Numbered from the stretch's first letter, positions 9,451 to 18,667 are shown. The stretch: DNA of 64,000 nt from Silvanigrella paludirubra (GCF_009208775.1 NZ_WFLM01000002.1:496001-560000), one strand, 5' to 3'. The notes: generated by a model not told the origin, from the sequence alone. Made by a program: numbers and translations.

Positions 9451-9948
9451 TTATTTCATTTTAACAACATCATCACGACGATTTTTAGACCAAGCTTCTT
9501 CATCATTTCCAGCAACAGCAGGACGCTCTTTACCGTAGCTGATAGTTTCAATTGTATTTTGAACACCGTTTGCGATTAAATAGTTTTTAAGCGCTTGAGC
9601 ACGTTTTTGTCCAAGAGCCATGTTATACTCAGTAGAACCGCGATCATCTGTGTTACCTTGAATTTGAACTTGTACAGTTGGAGCAGCCTTTAAGTGCTCA
9701 GCAATTTGATTTGCTACTTCTTTTTGGTCACCACGAATATCGAATTTGTTAAAGTCAAAATATACAGTTTTAAACTCACCAGCTGTTTCAGGATTTTGAG
9801 TTGCTACTTTTGCTGCTGGTTCAGAAGATACTTCTACTGGCTTTGGTTGTTCTGCTGGCTGTTCTGCTTTTTTTGTACTTGAGCAACTTGCTGCAAAAAA
9901 TGCTAAAGAAAGCGCAGATGATGCAAGAATAACTTTAGAAAAATTCAT
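9451..9948 (-). CDS. pal: Peptidoglycan-associated lipoprotein Pal
   Basis: OmpA-family outer-membrane lipoprotein that binds peptidoglycan as part of the Tol-Pal envelope system. The signal peptide ends in a lipobox with the lipidated Cys at residue 22 (FAASC). A Pro/Glu/Ala-rich linker follows, then an OmpA C-terminal domain with YFDFNKFDIR, GNTDDRGSTEYN and GQKRAQALKNYL, which carry the diaminopimelate-binding residues. The frame extends to an ATG at 9960, but that ATG contains the GGAG box that sits six bases before the ATG at 9948, so 9948 is the start. Tol genes are not next to it here. A promoter and a terminator flank it, so it is probably monocistronic. Confidence 0.93.
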   Translation of the reverse strand: MNFSKVILASSALSLAFFAASCSSTKKAEQPAEQPKPVEVSSEPAAKVATQNPETAGEFKTVYFDFNKFDIRGDQKEVANQIAEHLKAAPTVQVQIQGNTDDRGSTEYNMALGQKRAQALKNYLIANGVQNTIETISYGKERPAVAGNDEEAWSKNRRDDVVKMK

Positions 9949-10005
9949 GGGGGACTCCATAGTTAACGTTAAACTAACGACCTTAAAACTACTAAGAAAT
10001 GAAGT

Positions 10006-10033
10006 TATATACGAAGAAACTAATAAAAATCAA
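10006..10033 (-). promoter_or_regulatory. Probable sigma-70 promoter of pal
   Basis: Read on the minus strand, TTGATT (10033-10028) and TATATA (10011-10006) are 16 bases apart, about 58 bases upstream of the chosen pal start. The match is to the housekeeping consensus by eye; no transcript data are available. Confidence 0.45.
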
Positions 10034-10193
10034 ATACAATTTCTCTTTAATTCAAACAATGTAAAAGTCAATAAATAACTCACCTTTTTAGAATTGAAAA
10101 ACAACATAAATGTTCTTTTATTTAACTGCAATCTTTTTTTATTACTTTAAAAACCTTCTATTGCTCAGGACTGTTTTTTGATATAAGGAACTC

Positions 10194-10219
10194 CATTGCC
10201 ATAAAACTCTATGGTAATG
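10194..10219 (+). other. Hairpin in the rplY leader
   Basis: CATTGCCATA (10194-10203) pairs with TATGGTAATG (10210-10219) over 10 positions with one G-U pair and a six-base loop. It lies in the untranslated region about 13 bases upstream of the AGGAG box of rplY. It could be a ribosomal-protein autoregulatory leader or simply a stem in the UTR. Confidence 0.4.
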
Positions 10220-10242
10220 ATCTCTTAACAGGAGTAACCTCT

Positions 10243-10791
10243 ATGACATTAGAAAACATTGTAATCCGCGCTAAATTACGCGGAGATGCATCTAAAGGAA
10301 CCGTTCGCAAGCTACGCCATAGCGGGCTTGTACCTGGAATCCTTTACAAAAAGGGTGTTTCAACAAAAATTGAAATCTCTGTTTCCGACCTTCCAAAAGG
10401 CCACACTCGTTCTAGCGTTTTAAAACTCGTTCTTGACGGCGTTGAAAAAACAGTTCTTATGCGTGAAGTTCAAGTAAACCCACTCAACGACAAGCCAATT
10501 CACTTTGACTTTCAAGAAGTAGAGCCTAATGACCTCATTCGTACACACGTTCCTTTAAACTTTATTGGTTTAACACGTGAGCAAGAAAAAGAAGGTTCAT
10601 TCAGTATCCGTACTCGTTACCTTGAAGTAAAAGCTCCACTTTCTAAGCTACCAAAACAAATTGATGTTGACGTAAGTGGTTTAAAAGCAGAACAATCTAT
10701 CCAACTTCATGATATTACTCTTGGAGAAGGCATTGTTGTTCGTACTGGTAAAGGCCAAAACCTTGCTCTTGCTTCTCTTGTGAAGCTCTAA
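10243..10791 (+). CDS. rplY: Ribosomal protein bL25 (Ctc/TL5 long form)
   Basis: 182-residue bL25 of the two-domain Ctc/TL5 type: an N-terminal 5S-rRNA-binding beta-barrel (VRKLRHSGLVPGILYKKG) and a C-terminal TL5 domain. A clear AGGAG precedes the ATG. pth starts six bases after the stop, the usual rplY-pth pair of many bacteria. Codon use is richer in C-ending codons than in the neighbours, as expected for a highly expressed ribosomal gene. Confidence 0.95.
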   Translation: MTLENIVIRAKLRGDASKGTVRKLRHSGLVPGILYKKGVSTKIEISVSDLPKGHTRSSVLKLVLDGVEKTVLMREVQVNPLNDKPIHFDFQEVEPNDLIRTHVPLNFIGLTREQEKEGSFSIRTRYLEVKAPLSKLPKQIDVDVSGLKAEQSIQLHDITLGEGIVVRTGKGQNLALASLVKL

Positions 10792-10797
10792 AAAGCA

Positions 10798-11349
10798 GTG
10801 TTTATCCTTGTTGGCCTGGGTAATCCTGGGAGCAATTACGAAAATACAAGACATAACATCGGATTCATGCTTGTCGATCAAATCGCAGCAGAATCCGGTG
10901 TTTTTTTGTCTCAAAATAGATTTGGCGCGCTTACTGCCCGTACAAGATGGCAGGGTCATGATGTTTTTCTAATGAAACCGCAGGAATACATGAACCTATC
11001 AGGCAACAGTGTGCAACAAGCCCTTTCTTTTTTTAAAATAGACGAAGAAGAACTTATCGTTATATTTGATGACTTAGATCAAGCTCCAGGGGCCGTTAAA
11101 ACGCGTCTAGGAGGCGGTCATGGCGGCCATAATGGTATCCGTGATATTTTGGATAAACTAAGCTCAGACAAGTTTTATCGTGTAAAAATTGGAATTGGTA
11201 AGCCTGAACATAAGGGTGCTACTGCAAACTGGGTTTTAGGGAAGTTCACAAATTCAGAAACTGAGTTTTTAGAAAAAGAAAGCTTTCCGCTAGCAAAAAC
11301 ACGCCTACTTGAAACCATGAAACAAATATTAAAAAAGAAAAACAAATAA
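10798..11349 (+). CDS. pth: Peptidyl-tRNA hydrolase
   Basis: Releases tRNA from prematurely dropped peptidyl-tRNA. 183 residues, the normal length for the family. LVGLGNPGSNYENTRHNIGF near the N-terminus holds the catalytic His19, and VIFDDLDQAPGAVKTR and GGHGGHNGIRDI form the rest of the active site. The start is a GTG six bases after the rplY stop with no strong Shine-Dalgarno box, so translation is probably coupled to rplY. The gene converges with the unknown gene at 11361, separated by 11 bases. Confidence 0.95.
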   Translation: MFILVGLGNPGSNYENTRHNIGFMLVDQIAAESGVFLSQNRFGALTARTRWQGHDVFLMKPQEYMNLSGNSVQQALSFFKIDEEELIVIFDDLDQAPGAVKTRLGGGHGGHNGIRDILDKLSSDKFYRVKIGIGKPEHKGATANWVLGKFTNSETEFLEKESFPLAKTRLLETMKQILKKKNK

Positions 11350-11360
11350 CTAAATTACAT

Positions 11361-12989
11361 TTATTTTAATTTTCTACTTTTTTTTCTCTTTAAAATAGGT
11401 GTCATGTAAACTCTAAATTGCTCTGGATTCATACCAGCCCGTTCTCTCTCAAAAGCCTTTTTCTGCAATGGTTTTAAAGATTCATAAAACTCTGAAACTA
11501 AAATTATAAAGTCATTATCAGATAGTGTTTCTTTAACAGAAATAACTTTCTTTTTAATGATTTGCTTTTTAGTCTCATTTATAACGTTATCTAAAGATAA
11601 ATCTTCATTATGAACAAGATCTGAAGAATCAAAAAGAGTTTGATGCGTTGTTTTTTTAGAAGCTTTTTTTACGACAGTTTCTTTTTTGGTTACAATCACT
11701 TTTTTATCTTGCTTTTTTTCAATTTTTTCCGCTTTTAATGCCTTTTCTTTACGAATTTTATTTAATTGATCTGGAGGTGGCTCAGGAAAAAGAGTTTCTC
11801 CAGTTGCCGAACACTTCATTGCAATTTTAGCGATAGGAGCGGCAAAAGAAGGGTGTTGAGAAGCGTAAGAAGGCGACATAGACATTAATTTATCACTAAT
11901 AGCCTGTTCTAATTCAGAAGCCTCTTTAGCCTGTTCAGAAAGTTGCCAGCAATAAACAACAGACCCCATTGACGAGTTATCTACATTATAAGAGTTTTCT
12001 AATATTTTATTTTTTAAATCTGAAAGTTTTATATTAGGAGCAGCAATATTCCATCCTAAAACCCCATGGTCATAAAGCGCAGGAACATTAGCTAAAATTT
12101 CTTTATGAAAAGAGCTGATATTTTTTGCATCTAAAGGAACAGAACTCCAATTATTAATGTTATATTCAACACCTTCTTGTTTTGAAAATTCTAAAAACAA
12201 ATAATTTAGAATTTTTTTAAGACTTGCTTTTGTCCCCATAGATTGAATTACAACAGGATTAATACTAATAAATGAGGCTTTAATAGCAGAAGAATCCTGG
12301 TTCATACGTTGTGGATAATAAAAGGATTGAATGGATTGAGAAAGACTTAATGAAAACCAAATACCATCTACATCATTTTCTATTTGTGCATGCCTAACAA
12401 AACCAAGGCTTCCCGCGCGCGATAAAGATAAAGATTTTGATTTTTTTGAGGGTTTAACTTCAAATAAGTTTAAAGGAGCCGCCCAAAGATCTTCTAATTG
12501 TTTACAATTTTCATAAACATCTTTTTGAGTACCAATTAAATATTTATTAATTGGAAATTTTAAAGTCATTTCATCATTTTTTAATGAAAAAATTCGGGAC
12601 AAAGCCTCATGCCATATAGCAAACATGAGAGTCATATTTTTTGCATTTATATTAGTAGGAGCAGTAATTATTTTACCCGCTCGTTTTGAAATTAAAGAAT
12701 CAAACCAAGCTTCTTTTGAACCTAATGTCAATAAAAGTCCTTCTACCCACCATGAAGGTGCAAGAAGCCTCTTTTTCAAAGCATAAATTTTTGAATCTGA
12801 AATCAAAAGGGAATCTTCTTTTGAAGTTTCAACAAGAACCTGAGAATGACTTGTATCATTTACTTGCCGGATAGATTTTACATGCTTCAAATGAGTAATA
12901 CCAGACTCTGAATGAATTGCTTTTCTGAATTCCGGAGTAAGGCGAGAGGCATGAACCGCAACATTTTGTTTTTGCAGATCAAATGACAT
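11361..12989 (-). CDS. Unknown conserved-looking 542-residue protein
   Basis: I do not recognise this protein. It has no signal peptide and no membrane helix. The first 400 residues look globular (for example LLAPSWWVEGLLLTLGSKEAW near residue 75). A Lys-rich segment of about residues 405-440 with many KK pairs and a C-terminal helical region ending in a very basic KRKKSRKLK tail suggest nucleic acid or ribosome contact, but that is only charge-based inference. It is the last gene of the rpiB-glyA-nrdR-ribE run, 34 bases after ribE, so it is probably cotranscribed with housekeeping genes. Confidence 0.7.
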   Translation of the reverse strand: MSFDLQKQNVAVHASRLTPEFRKAIHSESGITHLKHVKSIRQVNDTSHSQVLVETSKEDSLLISDSKIYALKKRLLAPSWWVEGLLLTLGSKEAWFDSLISKRAGKIITAPTNINAKNMTLMFAIWHEALSRIFSLKNDEMTLKFPINKYLIGTQKDVYENCKQLEDLWAAPLNLFEVKPSKKSKSLSLSRAGSLGFVRHAQIENDVDGIWFSLSLSQSIQSFYYPQRMNQDSSAIKASFISINPVVIQSMGTKASLKKILNYLFLEFSKQEGVEYNINNWSSVPLDAKNISSFHKEILANVPALYDHGVLGWNIAAPNIKLSDLKNKILENSYNVDNSSMGSVVYCWQLSEQAKEASELEQAISDKLMSMSPSYASQHPSFAAPIAKIAMKCSATGETLFPEPPPDQLNKIRKEKALKAEKIEKKQDKKVIVTKKETVVKKASKKTTHQTLFDSSDLVHNEDLSLDNVINETKKQIIKKKVISVKETLSDNDFIILVSEFYESLKPLQKKAFERERAGMNPEQFRVYMTPILKRKKSRKLK

Positions 12990-13023
12990 AAGTTGTATTA
13001 TTTTCCTGAATTGTTAAAGCCGT

Positions 13024-13671
13024 TTATTTACGAGCCTGAATATAATTAGGTAACATAGATTCGACTATAGAAGCAATAGCTTTGACAGATTGATCGAATT
13101 CAATTTCAATGCTCATTTGTGAGGCGCAAAACTGCAAATTTGTTTTTAGATATGTATGTGGTATAATCATAATTTCAATAAGAGAATCTTCATTTTTTTC
13201 TAAAGTAATCCCAGCAATTGTTAAACTTATTCCAGCAATCCCAATACTTCCTTTTGGAACCATCCATTTAGAATATTGCTTTGGAATAGATATTACCAAT
13301 TTCCAAAACTCATCACTTATTTTGTAAAATTCATTTATTTTTGCCAAATAGTCTATATGCCCTGTCATATGATGTCCTCCAAGAGCATCACCAACACGCA
13401 AAGCAGGCTCTAAATTTATACGAGAACCAACAATCATTTTATCAAAGTTTGTTAAGGCAAGACTTTGATATCCAACATCAACGACAAAAACATTTTTATT
13501 TGAATTTTGAAAAAATTCAACCACTGTTAAACAACAACCATTGCAAGATATACTTGCCCCTAAAGCCATATGGCATTTATCTAGATCAGAAGATATTGCC
13601 ATTCTTATCGAGTTTTCATTGCGATATATAAATTCTACAATACCAATATCTTGCACAATTCCAGTAAACAT
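13024..13671 (-). CDS. ribE: Riboflavin synthase alpha subunit
   Basis: Converts two 6,7-dimethyl-8-ribityllumazine molecules to riboflavin. The sequence shows the tandem lumazine-binding domains: MFTGIVQDIG at the N-terminus, CNGCCLTVV, GGHHMTGHID at the domain boundary and PKGSIGIAGISLTI in the second repeat. The frame can be read from an ATG at 13683, but that ATG carries the GGAG box for the ATG at 13671, where the canonical MFTGIV begins. The neighbour nrdR and the order nrdR-rib are common in proteobacteria. ribD, ribB and ribH are not adjacent. Confidence 0.93.
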   Translation of the reverse strand: MFTGIVQDIGIVEFIYRNENSIRMAISSDLDKCHMALGASISCNGCCLTVVEFFQNSNKNVFVVDVGYQSLALTNFDKMIVGSRINLEPALRVGDALGGHHMTGHIDYLAKINEFYKISDEFWKLVISIPKQYSKWMVPKGSIGIAGISLTIAGITLEKNEDSLIEIMIIPHTYLKTNLQFCASQMSIEIEFDQSVKAIASIVESMLPNYIQARK

Positions 13672-13720
13672 ATGAAACTCCAATTAACAATATAACCACA
13701 ATATATTCAAAATATTCAGT

Positions 13721-14215
13721 TCAATTTTCTTTTTCAAGATCCAAATTAAAATTATTTTTTTGCGCTCTTTCAATTAATAATTTTAATTCAATAACAAAAT
13801 CATCGGGACTTGAAAAAGCTCGATATACGGATGCAAAACGGACATAAGCTACAGGATCCAGCTTTAAAAGAGCTTCAAGAACAAGCTCCCCAATTTTCTG
13901 GGTTGTAATTTCTCGTTCTTCTGAGGAATGGCAAACACTTTCAACCCAATCACATATGGCATCGAGGCTTTTTGTACTAACTGATCTTTTTTGACAAGCT
14001 ATTCCCATGCTTTTTAATAGTTTTTCTCTACTAAAAAGCTCACGAGTTCCATCTCGTTTAATAATATAGAGAGGTTGTTCTTCCGAGCGCTCGAACGTTG
14101 TAAATCGATACCCACAACTTACGCACTCTCTTCTTCTTCGAACCGTCCTCCCATCACGACTTTCGCGACTTTCAAGCACTTTGCTTTCAGGGTTTTGGCA
14201 TTGAAGACACTTCAT
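13721..14215 (-). CDS. nrdR: Transcriptional repressor NrdR
   Basis: Zinc-ribbon plus ATP-cone repressor of ribonucleotide reductase genes. Starting at 14215 gives MKCLQCQNPESKV, the usual NrdR N-terminus, with the zinc ligands C3, C6 and the CVSCGYRFTTFE pair. The ATP-cone follows (IIKRDGTRELFSREKLLKS). The open frame continues upstream to 14335, but that part lies inside glyA and is not family sequence; AGGAAAG sits eight bases before the ATG at 14215. It lies between glyA and ribE and is probably in their operon. Confidence 0.95.
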   Translation of the reverse strand: MKCLQCQNPESKVLESRESRDGRTVRRRRECVSCGYRFTTFERSEEQPLYIIKRDGTRELFSREKLLKSMGIACQKRSVSTKSLDAICDWVESVCHSSEEREITTQKIGELVLEALLKLDPVAYVRFASVYRAFSSPDDFVIELKLLIERAQKNNFNLDLEKEN

Positions 14216-14228
14216 GGGAAAAACTTTC

Positions 14229-15515
14229 CTAATAAGGGGAAACATAACCTTTGTTGAGAAGAGCTCCATTGTAAAGCGGGTACTTTTTGCACAAAGATGA
14301 AACCTTTTCTTTTGCTTTTTCAAGAAGAGAATCATCGTTTTTTAGTGCAAAAGCTATCGCTTCTCCTAAAATCTTCATATCTTCAGCAACAAGACCACGA
14401 GTCGTTACAGCTGGTGTTCCAATTCGAATCCCACTTGTTACCATAGGTTTGCGTGGATCGTTTGGTACACTATTCTTATTCACAGTAATATCAATTTTAG
14501 CAAGACGCTCTTCTGCATCTTTTCCGCTGAGCGGTGATTCTTTAAGATCGATTAGAATTAAATGATTGTCCGTTCCGCCAGAAACAAGATGAATTCCATT
14601 TGATAATAATGTCTCTGCTAATACTCTAGCATTCACAACAATTTGTTCTGCATATAACTTAAATGAAGGATTTAAAGCTTCTCCAAAAGCAACCGCTTTA
14701 GCTCCAATCACATGCATTAAAGGACCGCCCTGCAATCCTGGAAAAATAGCTTTATCAATTGCTTTTGCATATTTTTCTTTACAAAGAATCACTCCACCTC
14801 TTGGACCTCTAAGAGTTTTGTGGGTTGTCGTTGTAACAAAATCGGCAAAAGGAACAGGACTTTGATGCTGTCCTCCTGCAACTAATCCTGCGATATGAGC
14901 CATATCGACCATTAAGAGCGCTCCCACTTCATCTGCTACTTGGCGAAATTTAGCGAAATCGATCACTCTAGGATATGCACTTGCTCCCGCAATAATTAAT
15001 TTTGGTTTGCATTCACGAGCTTTTTTAGCAAGCTCTTCGTAGTCGATAAAACCATTTGCATCGACCCCATAAGATTCCGCTTTATAATAAAGACCTGAGA
15101 TATTTACTGGAGAGCCATGTGTTAAATGACCACCATGAGGTAAACTCATACCTAAAAAAGTCTCGCCAGGTTTTAAAAACGCTAAAAATACGGCTTGATT
15201 TGCTTGAGCTCCACTATGAGGCTGCACATTTGCATGCTCTGCACCATAAAGTTTTTTAATACGATCTATAGCAATTTGCTCTACCTGATCATTAAACTCA
15301 CAACCACCATAATAACGACGGCCTGGATAACCTTCTGCATATTTATTTGATAAAACACTGCTTAAAGCAGCTAATACAGCAGGACTTGCTACGTTTTCAG
15401 AAGCAATTAATTCTAAGCCATCATTCAAACGATGACTCTCTTTAGCCAACAAATTAGCAATTTCAGGATCTGATTTTAATAAATCAGTGCGATCAAAAGA
15501 AAGAAAATGATTCAT
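14229..15515 (-). CDS. glyA: Serine hydroxymethyltransferase
   Basis: PLP enzyme that interconverts serine and glycine and charges tetrahydrofolate with a one-carbon unit. 428 residues, close to the usual bacterial length. Visible motifs are [41 protein letters not shown] and the PLP lysine in [15 protein letters not shown]. The start ATG overlaps the rpiB stop by four bases. The rpiB-glyA-nrdR order is frequent in proteobacteria. Confidence 0.96.
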   Translation of the reverse strand: MNHFLSFDRTDLLKSDPEIANLLAKESHRLNDGLELIASENVASPAVLAALSSVLSNKYAEGYPGRRYYGGCEFNDQVEQIAIDRIKKLYGAEHANVQPHSGAQANQAVFLAFLKPGETFLGMSLPHGGHLTHGSPVNISGLYYKAESYGVDANGFIDYEELAKKARECKPKLIIAGASAYPRVIDFAKFRQVADEVGALLMVDMAHIAGLVAGGQHQSPVPFADFVTTTTHKTLRGPRGGVILCKEKYAKAIDKAIFPGLQGGPLMHVIGAKAVAFGEALNPSFKLYAEQIVVNARVLAETLLSNGIHLVSGGTDNHLILIDLKESPLSGKDAEERLAKIDITVNKNSVPNDPRKPMVTSGIRIGTPAVTTRGLVAEDMKILGEAIAFALKNDDSLLEKAKEKVSSLCKKYPLYNGALLNKGYVSPY

Positions 15516-15967
15516 TGTGAAAGCCTCTTTTCTATAGCTGTTACCTTACCAATTCGACTTCTATGGCGGCCTTCTTCACACTCAGCGGCTAGCCAAATTT
15601 TAACAAAATCGATGGCACGTTGATAATTTACGATTCTTGAACCTAAGCACATAATATTTGAATCATTATGTGCTCTACTCATGCGAGCTGTAAATTCATC
15701 GTTGACAACAGCCGCTCTAACACCAGGAAACTTATTGGCAGTAATGCACATTCCAATTCCAGTTCCACATATTAAAATTCCTCTATCGCATCTTCCTGTT
15801 GAAACCTCTGAAGCTACGATATCTGCATAATCTGGATAATCTACAGATGCTGAAGAATCTGCTGCAACGCCATAATCAAGAACCTGATGGTTAGTCAGAG
15901 TTAAAAAATCGATAACATAACTTTTCAATTCTCTACCAGCATGATCTGCTGCAATTGCTATTTTCAT
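15512..15967 (-). CDS. rpiB: Ribose-5-phosphate isomerase B
   Basis: Pentose phosphate isomerase of the RpiB/LacAB family, 151 residues. Diagnostic stretches are [14 protein letters not shown] at the N-terminus, [11 protein letters not shown], and [20 protein letters not shown] with the catalytic Cys in the CGTG loop, then [13 protein letters not shown]. It is first in the minus-strand run rpiB-glyA-nrdR-ribE-unknown, downstream of the acpP terminator. Confidence 0.95.
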   Translation of the reverse strand: MKIAIAADHAGRELKSYVIDFLTLTNHQVLDYGVAADSSASVDYPDYADIVASEVSTGRCDRGILICGTGIGMCITANKFPGVRAAVVNDEFTARMSRAHNDSNIMCLGSRIVNYQRAIDFVKIWLAAECEEGRHRSRIGKVTAIEKRLSQ

Positions 15968-16012
15968 AATAAACCCTCATAAGTATAATTGGTACATATG
16001 GAGAAACTCGAT

Positions 16013-16050
16013 TTCAAAACAAAAAAAAAGGCACCAAAAACGGTGCCTTC
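16013..16050 (-). terminator. Rho-independent terminator of acpP
   Basis: GGCACC at 16030-16035 and GGTGCC at 16042-16047 form a GC stem, extended by A/T pairs, with a six-base loop. On the minus strand it is followed by a long T run (plus-strand A run up to 16029). It lies just past the acpP stop and is the clearest terminator in the window. Confidence 0.9.
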
Positions 16051-16064
16051 ATTCACTTTAGCTC

Positions 16065-16316
16065 TTAAAGCTTTGCAACGATGAATTTTACAGCATCGCC
16101 AACTGTTTTAAGACGTTCAGACTCTTCGTCAGAAATATTTACACCAAATACTTCTTCGATTTCCATTAGAAGCTCAACAATATCAAGTGAATCTGCACCA
16201 AGATCCTCTTGAAAGCGTGAAGCTGTTGTTATATTTTTTTCCTCTATATTCAACTTTTCCGCTACGATCTTAATAAGTTTCATTTCCATTTGCTTTGCGT
16301 CAAGCTGCGTATCCAT
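16065..16316 (-). CDS. acpP: Acyl carrier protein
   Basis: Small acidic carrier of fatty-acid intermediates, 83 residues. The phosphopantetheine attachment site is Ser43 in GADSLDIVELLMEIEE, followed by the EVFGVNISDEE helix typical of AcpP. It stands alone between a strong terminator and the divergent glycerate kinase gene, whereas in many bacteria it sits with fabD, fabG and fabF; fabD is about 30 kb away in this window. Confidence 0.95.
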   Translation of the reverse strand: MDTQLDAKQMEMKLIKIVAEKLNIEEKNITTASRFQEDLGADSLDIVELLMEIEEVFGVNISDEESERLKTVGDAVKFIVAKL

Positions 16317-16533
16317 TGTAATTACCCCAAATGAAGAATTTAATCTAAAAACGAAGCAGTTTGTAGTGTTACTAACAAATACCTCTGCTTAGGCTTCTTT
16401 AACAAAGAGGAATGATAAAAGCAATGCACAATTAAGAGTAACTTTTGAACAACTCTGATTTTCATAATATACTAAATTAGGGTTAAAAAACTTATAATCT
16501 CCGAAAATGGATCGGAGGTAGGGGGCCAAATTC

Positions 16534-17682
16534 ATGCGTATCGTTCTTGCCTTTGATAAATTCAAAGGAACTTTTACTGCACGCCAAGTTTGCGAACTCG
16601 TCGCCGATGGCATTCGAAATAGAAATCCAAAAATTGAAATTATTCAAAGACCAATGGCAGATGGCGGAGAAGGGAGCGCCTCTCTTCTAGCTGCAAGTTT
16701 AGGAATGGATTCCTTGAGAGTTGAAGTTTGCGATCTTCTTGGAAGAACAACGGAAGCAAATGTTTATTGGCAAAATGCAAGAAGATTAGCCGTTTTAGAA
16801 TCAGCAGAAATATTGGGGAATGCAAAATCTTTAGCTACTGAAGAAATATTACTTGAATCAAATACATGGGGCTTTGGCAAACTTTTGCAAAAAGCATTTC
16901 CTTTACGCCCCCAAGAGGTTTGGCTTTGTATAGGCGGTACATTAACAGCAGATGCTGGCTGGGGTATAGCAAGTGCCTTTGGACTTTCTGCTTATGATGA
17001 GAATGGTAAAAGACTACGTCCATGTATAGAAAATATGAATAAAATAAGATCTTTTCAAAAAGAAGAGATTCCTGATTATATGAAAAAATGTCGCATTACA
17101 GCTTTATGTGATGTGAATGCTCCTGCAAAAGGCCCAGGTGTTACTTTAGCTTCTTTTTTAAGACAAAAAGGGGCTAAAGATTCCACAATTCCTTATATTG
17201 AAAAACAAATTTATCATTTTTGGAATATATTAAAAAATGATTTCCCCTATATTCCTCGACTTGAAGATGCTTTTACTGGTGCTGGAGGAGGAATATGTAT
17301 TGGATTATCCGCTGTATTTAATAATATTCGCATTGAAATGGGTTCTAAAAAAATTGCAAAAGCTATCGCTTTAGCACCCAGTTTCACAGGCTCCGATTTA
17401 ATTGTTTGTGGTGAAGGTAGTTTAGACGACTTAACATTATACGGAAAAACAGTGAGCACTGTTTCTCAACTTGCTTTAAAAAATCAGCATAAACTTATTG
17501 GAATATTCGGAAACGTAACAAAAAATAAACAAGAATTAAAATTAAAATTGGGTTTATCTGAAATTATTACTTTAGTTGAAGAAGAAAATATGGGTTATAC
17601 TGCAAACGAACTCATGAGAAATTCTAAAATAAAATTATATCATATAGGACAAGATATAGCTGATAAACTTGTATCTAAATAA
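16534..17682 (+). CDS. Glycerate kinase (GlxK/GarK family)
   Basis: ATP-dependent kinase of the PF02595 glycerate kinase family, which phosphorylates D-glycerate (usually to 2-phosphoglycerate). 382 residues, the family length. The N-terminal MRIVLAFDKFKGTFTARQ, RPMADGGEGSASLL, the LCIGGTLTADAGWGIASA loop and GAGGGICIGLSA, VCGEGSLDD are family hallmarks. A GGAGG box lies upstream of the ATG. It is divergent from acpP, converges with lepB, and is alone on its strand. The exact product isomer cannot be read from sequence. Confidence 0.88.
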   Translation: MRIVLAFDKFKGTFTARQVCELVADGIRNRNPKIEIIQRPMADGGEGSASLLAASLGMDSLRVEVCDLLGRTTEANVYWQNARRLAVLESAEILGNAKSLATEEILLESNTWGFGKLLQKAFPLRPQEVWLCIGGTLTADAGWGIASAFGLSAYDENGKRLRPCIENMNKIRSFQKEEIPDYMKKCRITALCDVNAPAKGPGVTLASFLRQKGAKDSTIPYIEKQIYHFWNILKNDFPYIPRLEDAFTGAGGGICIGLSAVFNNIRIEMGSKKIAKAIALAPSFTGSDLIVCGEGSLDDLTLYGKTVSTVSQLALKNQHKLIGIFGNVTKNKQELKLKLGLSEIITLVEEENMGYTANELMRNSKIKLYHIGQDIADKLVSK

Positions 17683-17691
17683 TTTCAAAAA

Positions 17692-18384
17692 TTAATTCGT
17701 AAGCTTCATAAACCAACGTTCATTTCTAAAATGAGGCCAAGTTCCTTTATCCCCAGTAGAATAAGAAATTAAAAATGCTCTTCCATACACTGAGCTTTGA
17801 TCGATAAATCCCCAAAAGCGGCCGTCATAGGAGTTATCTCTATTGTCTCCAATGCAAAATATTTTTCCTTCTGGGACTATCCATGTTTTCTTTTCCGCAC
17901 TTGTTACTCCACCTTTTTTCTTGCGCAAAATATGATAAGGTAACTTTGAAAATCCAGATTCATTTATTAATAAATAATCTGAAAGATCATCATTATTACC
18001 AATGTCTTCAAGCACAGATCTATTTAATTCTATTGTTTCTTTAGAAGGTATTCCATTTATTTTTAATATACCATTTTCAAACGAAACATAATCGCCAGCT
18101 GTAGCAATAACTCGTTTAATTAAAACTTGAGCACCTTCTGATGAAGGTCCTTGAAAAACAACAATATCGCCTTTTTTAGGCTTATCCCAACTCATAATTC
18201 TAGTTTCCATAAAAGGTAACATAAAACCATAAGAGAGTTTATTTACGACTACATGATCTCCAATTTTTAGAGTTGGCAACATAGAACCTGAAGGTATTAA
18301 ATACCAATTTAAAAAAGAAGAACGAAATACAAACACACAAATAAAAACAATAACAATTTCTTTAAACTCTTTTAAAAATTTCAC
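17692..18384 (-). CDS. lepB: Signal peptidase I
   Basis: Inner-membrane serine protease that removes signal peptides from exported proteins. One N-terminal membrane helix (about residues 8-22) is followed by the catalytic Ser34 in PSGSMLPTL and the general-base Lys90 in VLIKRVIATAGD, with GDNRDNSYDGRFWGFI (box E) near residue 195. 230 residues is a compact form. The 85-residue coiled-coil protein lies 25 bases upstream on the same strand. Confidence 0.94.
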   Translation of the reverse strand: MKFLKEFKEIVIVFICVFVFRSSFLNWYLIPSGSMLPTLKIGDHVVVNKLSYGFMLPFMETRIMSWDKPKKGDIVVFQGPSSEGAQVLIKRVIATAGDYVSFENGILKINGIPSKETIELNRSVLEDIGNNDDLSDYLLINESGFSKLPYHILRKKKGGVTSAEKKTWIVPEGKIFCIGDNRDNSYDGRFWGFIDQSSVYGRAFLISYSTGDKGTWPHFRNERWFMKLTN

Positions 18385-18409
18385 AACTTTGTTGCCAATC
18401 TAAATAAAA

Positions 18410-18667
18410 TTATTCTCTTGATTTTAACTTTTCTTCGTTATCCTTAATAAAATTTCTTATATCACCTTGTTTGTCAAGAAGTCGGATCCATTGTTCTTTA
18501 TAAAGAGTAACAGGAAAACGACCTAATCCATAAACAGAAAGTCCTCCTTTTTCCGCAACTTTAAAGCTAATTTCTCTTAAAGATGCTGGTTTTTTTTCGC
18601 TTTTCAAAGCTGCATTTTCTGCTCTAAGTTTTTCTAACTCTACTCTTAATTCATCATGATTTTCCAT
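18410..18667 (-). CDS. Small conserved-type hypothetical protein, coiled-coil N-terminus
   Basis: 85 residues. The first 25 form a charged heptad-like helix (ELRVELEKLRAENAALKSEK) and residues 40-65 contain KGGLSVYGLGRFPVTLYKEQ, a stretch I associate with short uncharacterised proteins in other bacteria. No signal peptide or membrane helix. It precedes lepB by 25 bases and is probably cotranscribed. Function unknown. Confidence 0.7.
   Translation of the reverse strand: MENHDELRVELEKLRAENAALKSEKKPASLREISFKVAEKGGLSVYGLGRFPVTLYKEQWIRLLDKQGDIRNFIKDNEEKLKSRE

Noticed and set aside
10681-10959. 92-codon minus-strand ORF across the rplY-pth junction
   Set aside because: Antisense to two conserved genes and without motif.
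16389-16613. 74-codon minus-strand ORF between acpP and glycerate kinase
   Set aside because: It overlaps the 5' end of the well-supported glycerate kinase gene, has no recognisable motif and no good ribosome binding site; it is a shadow frame.
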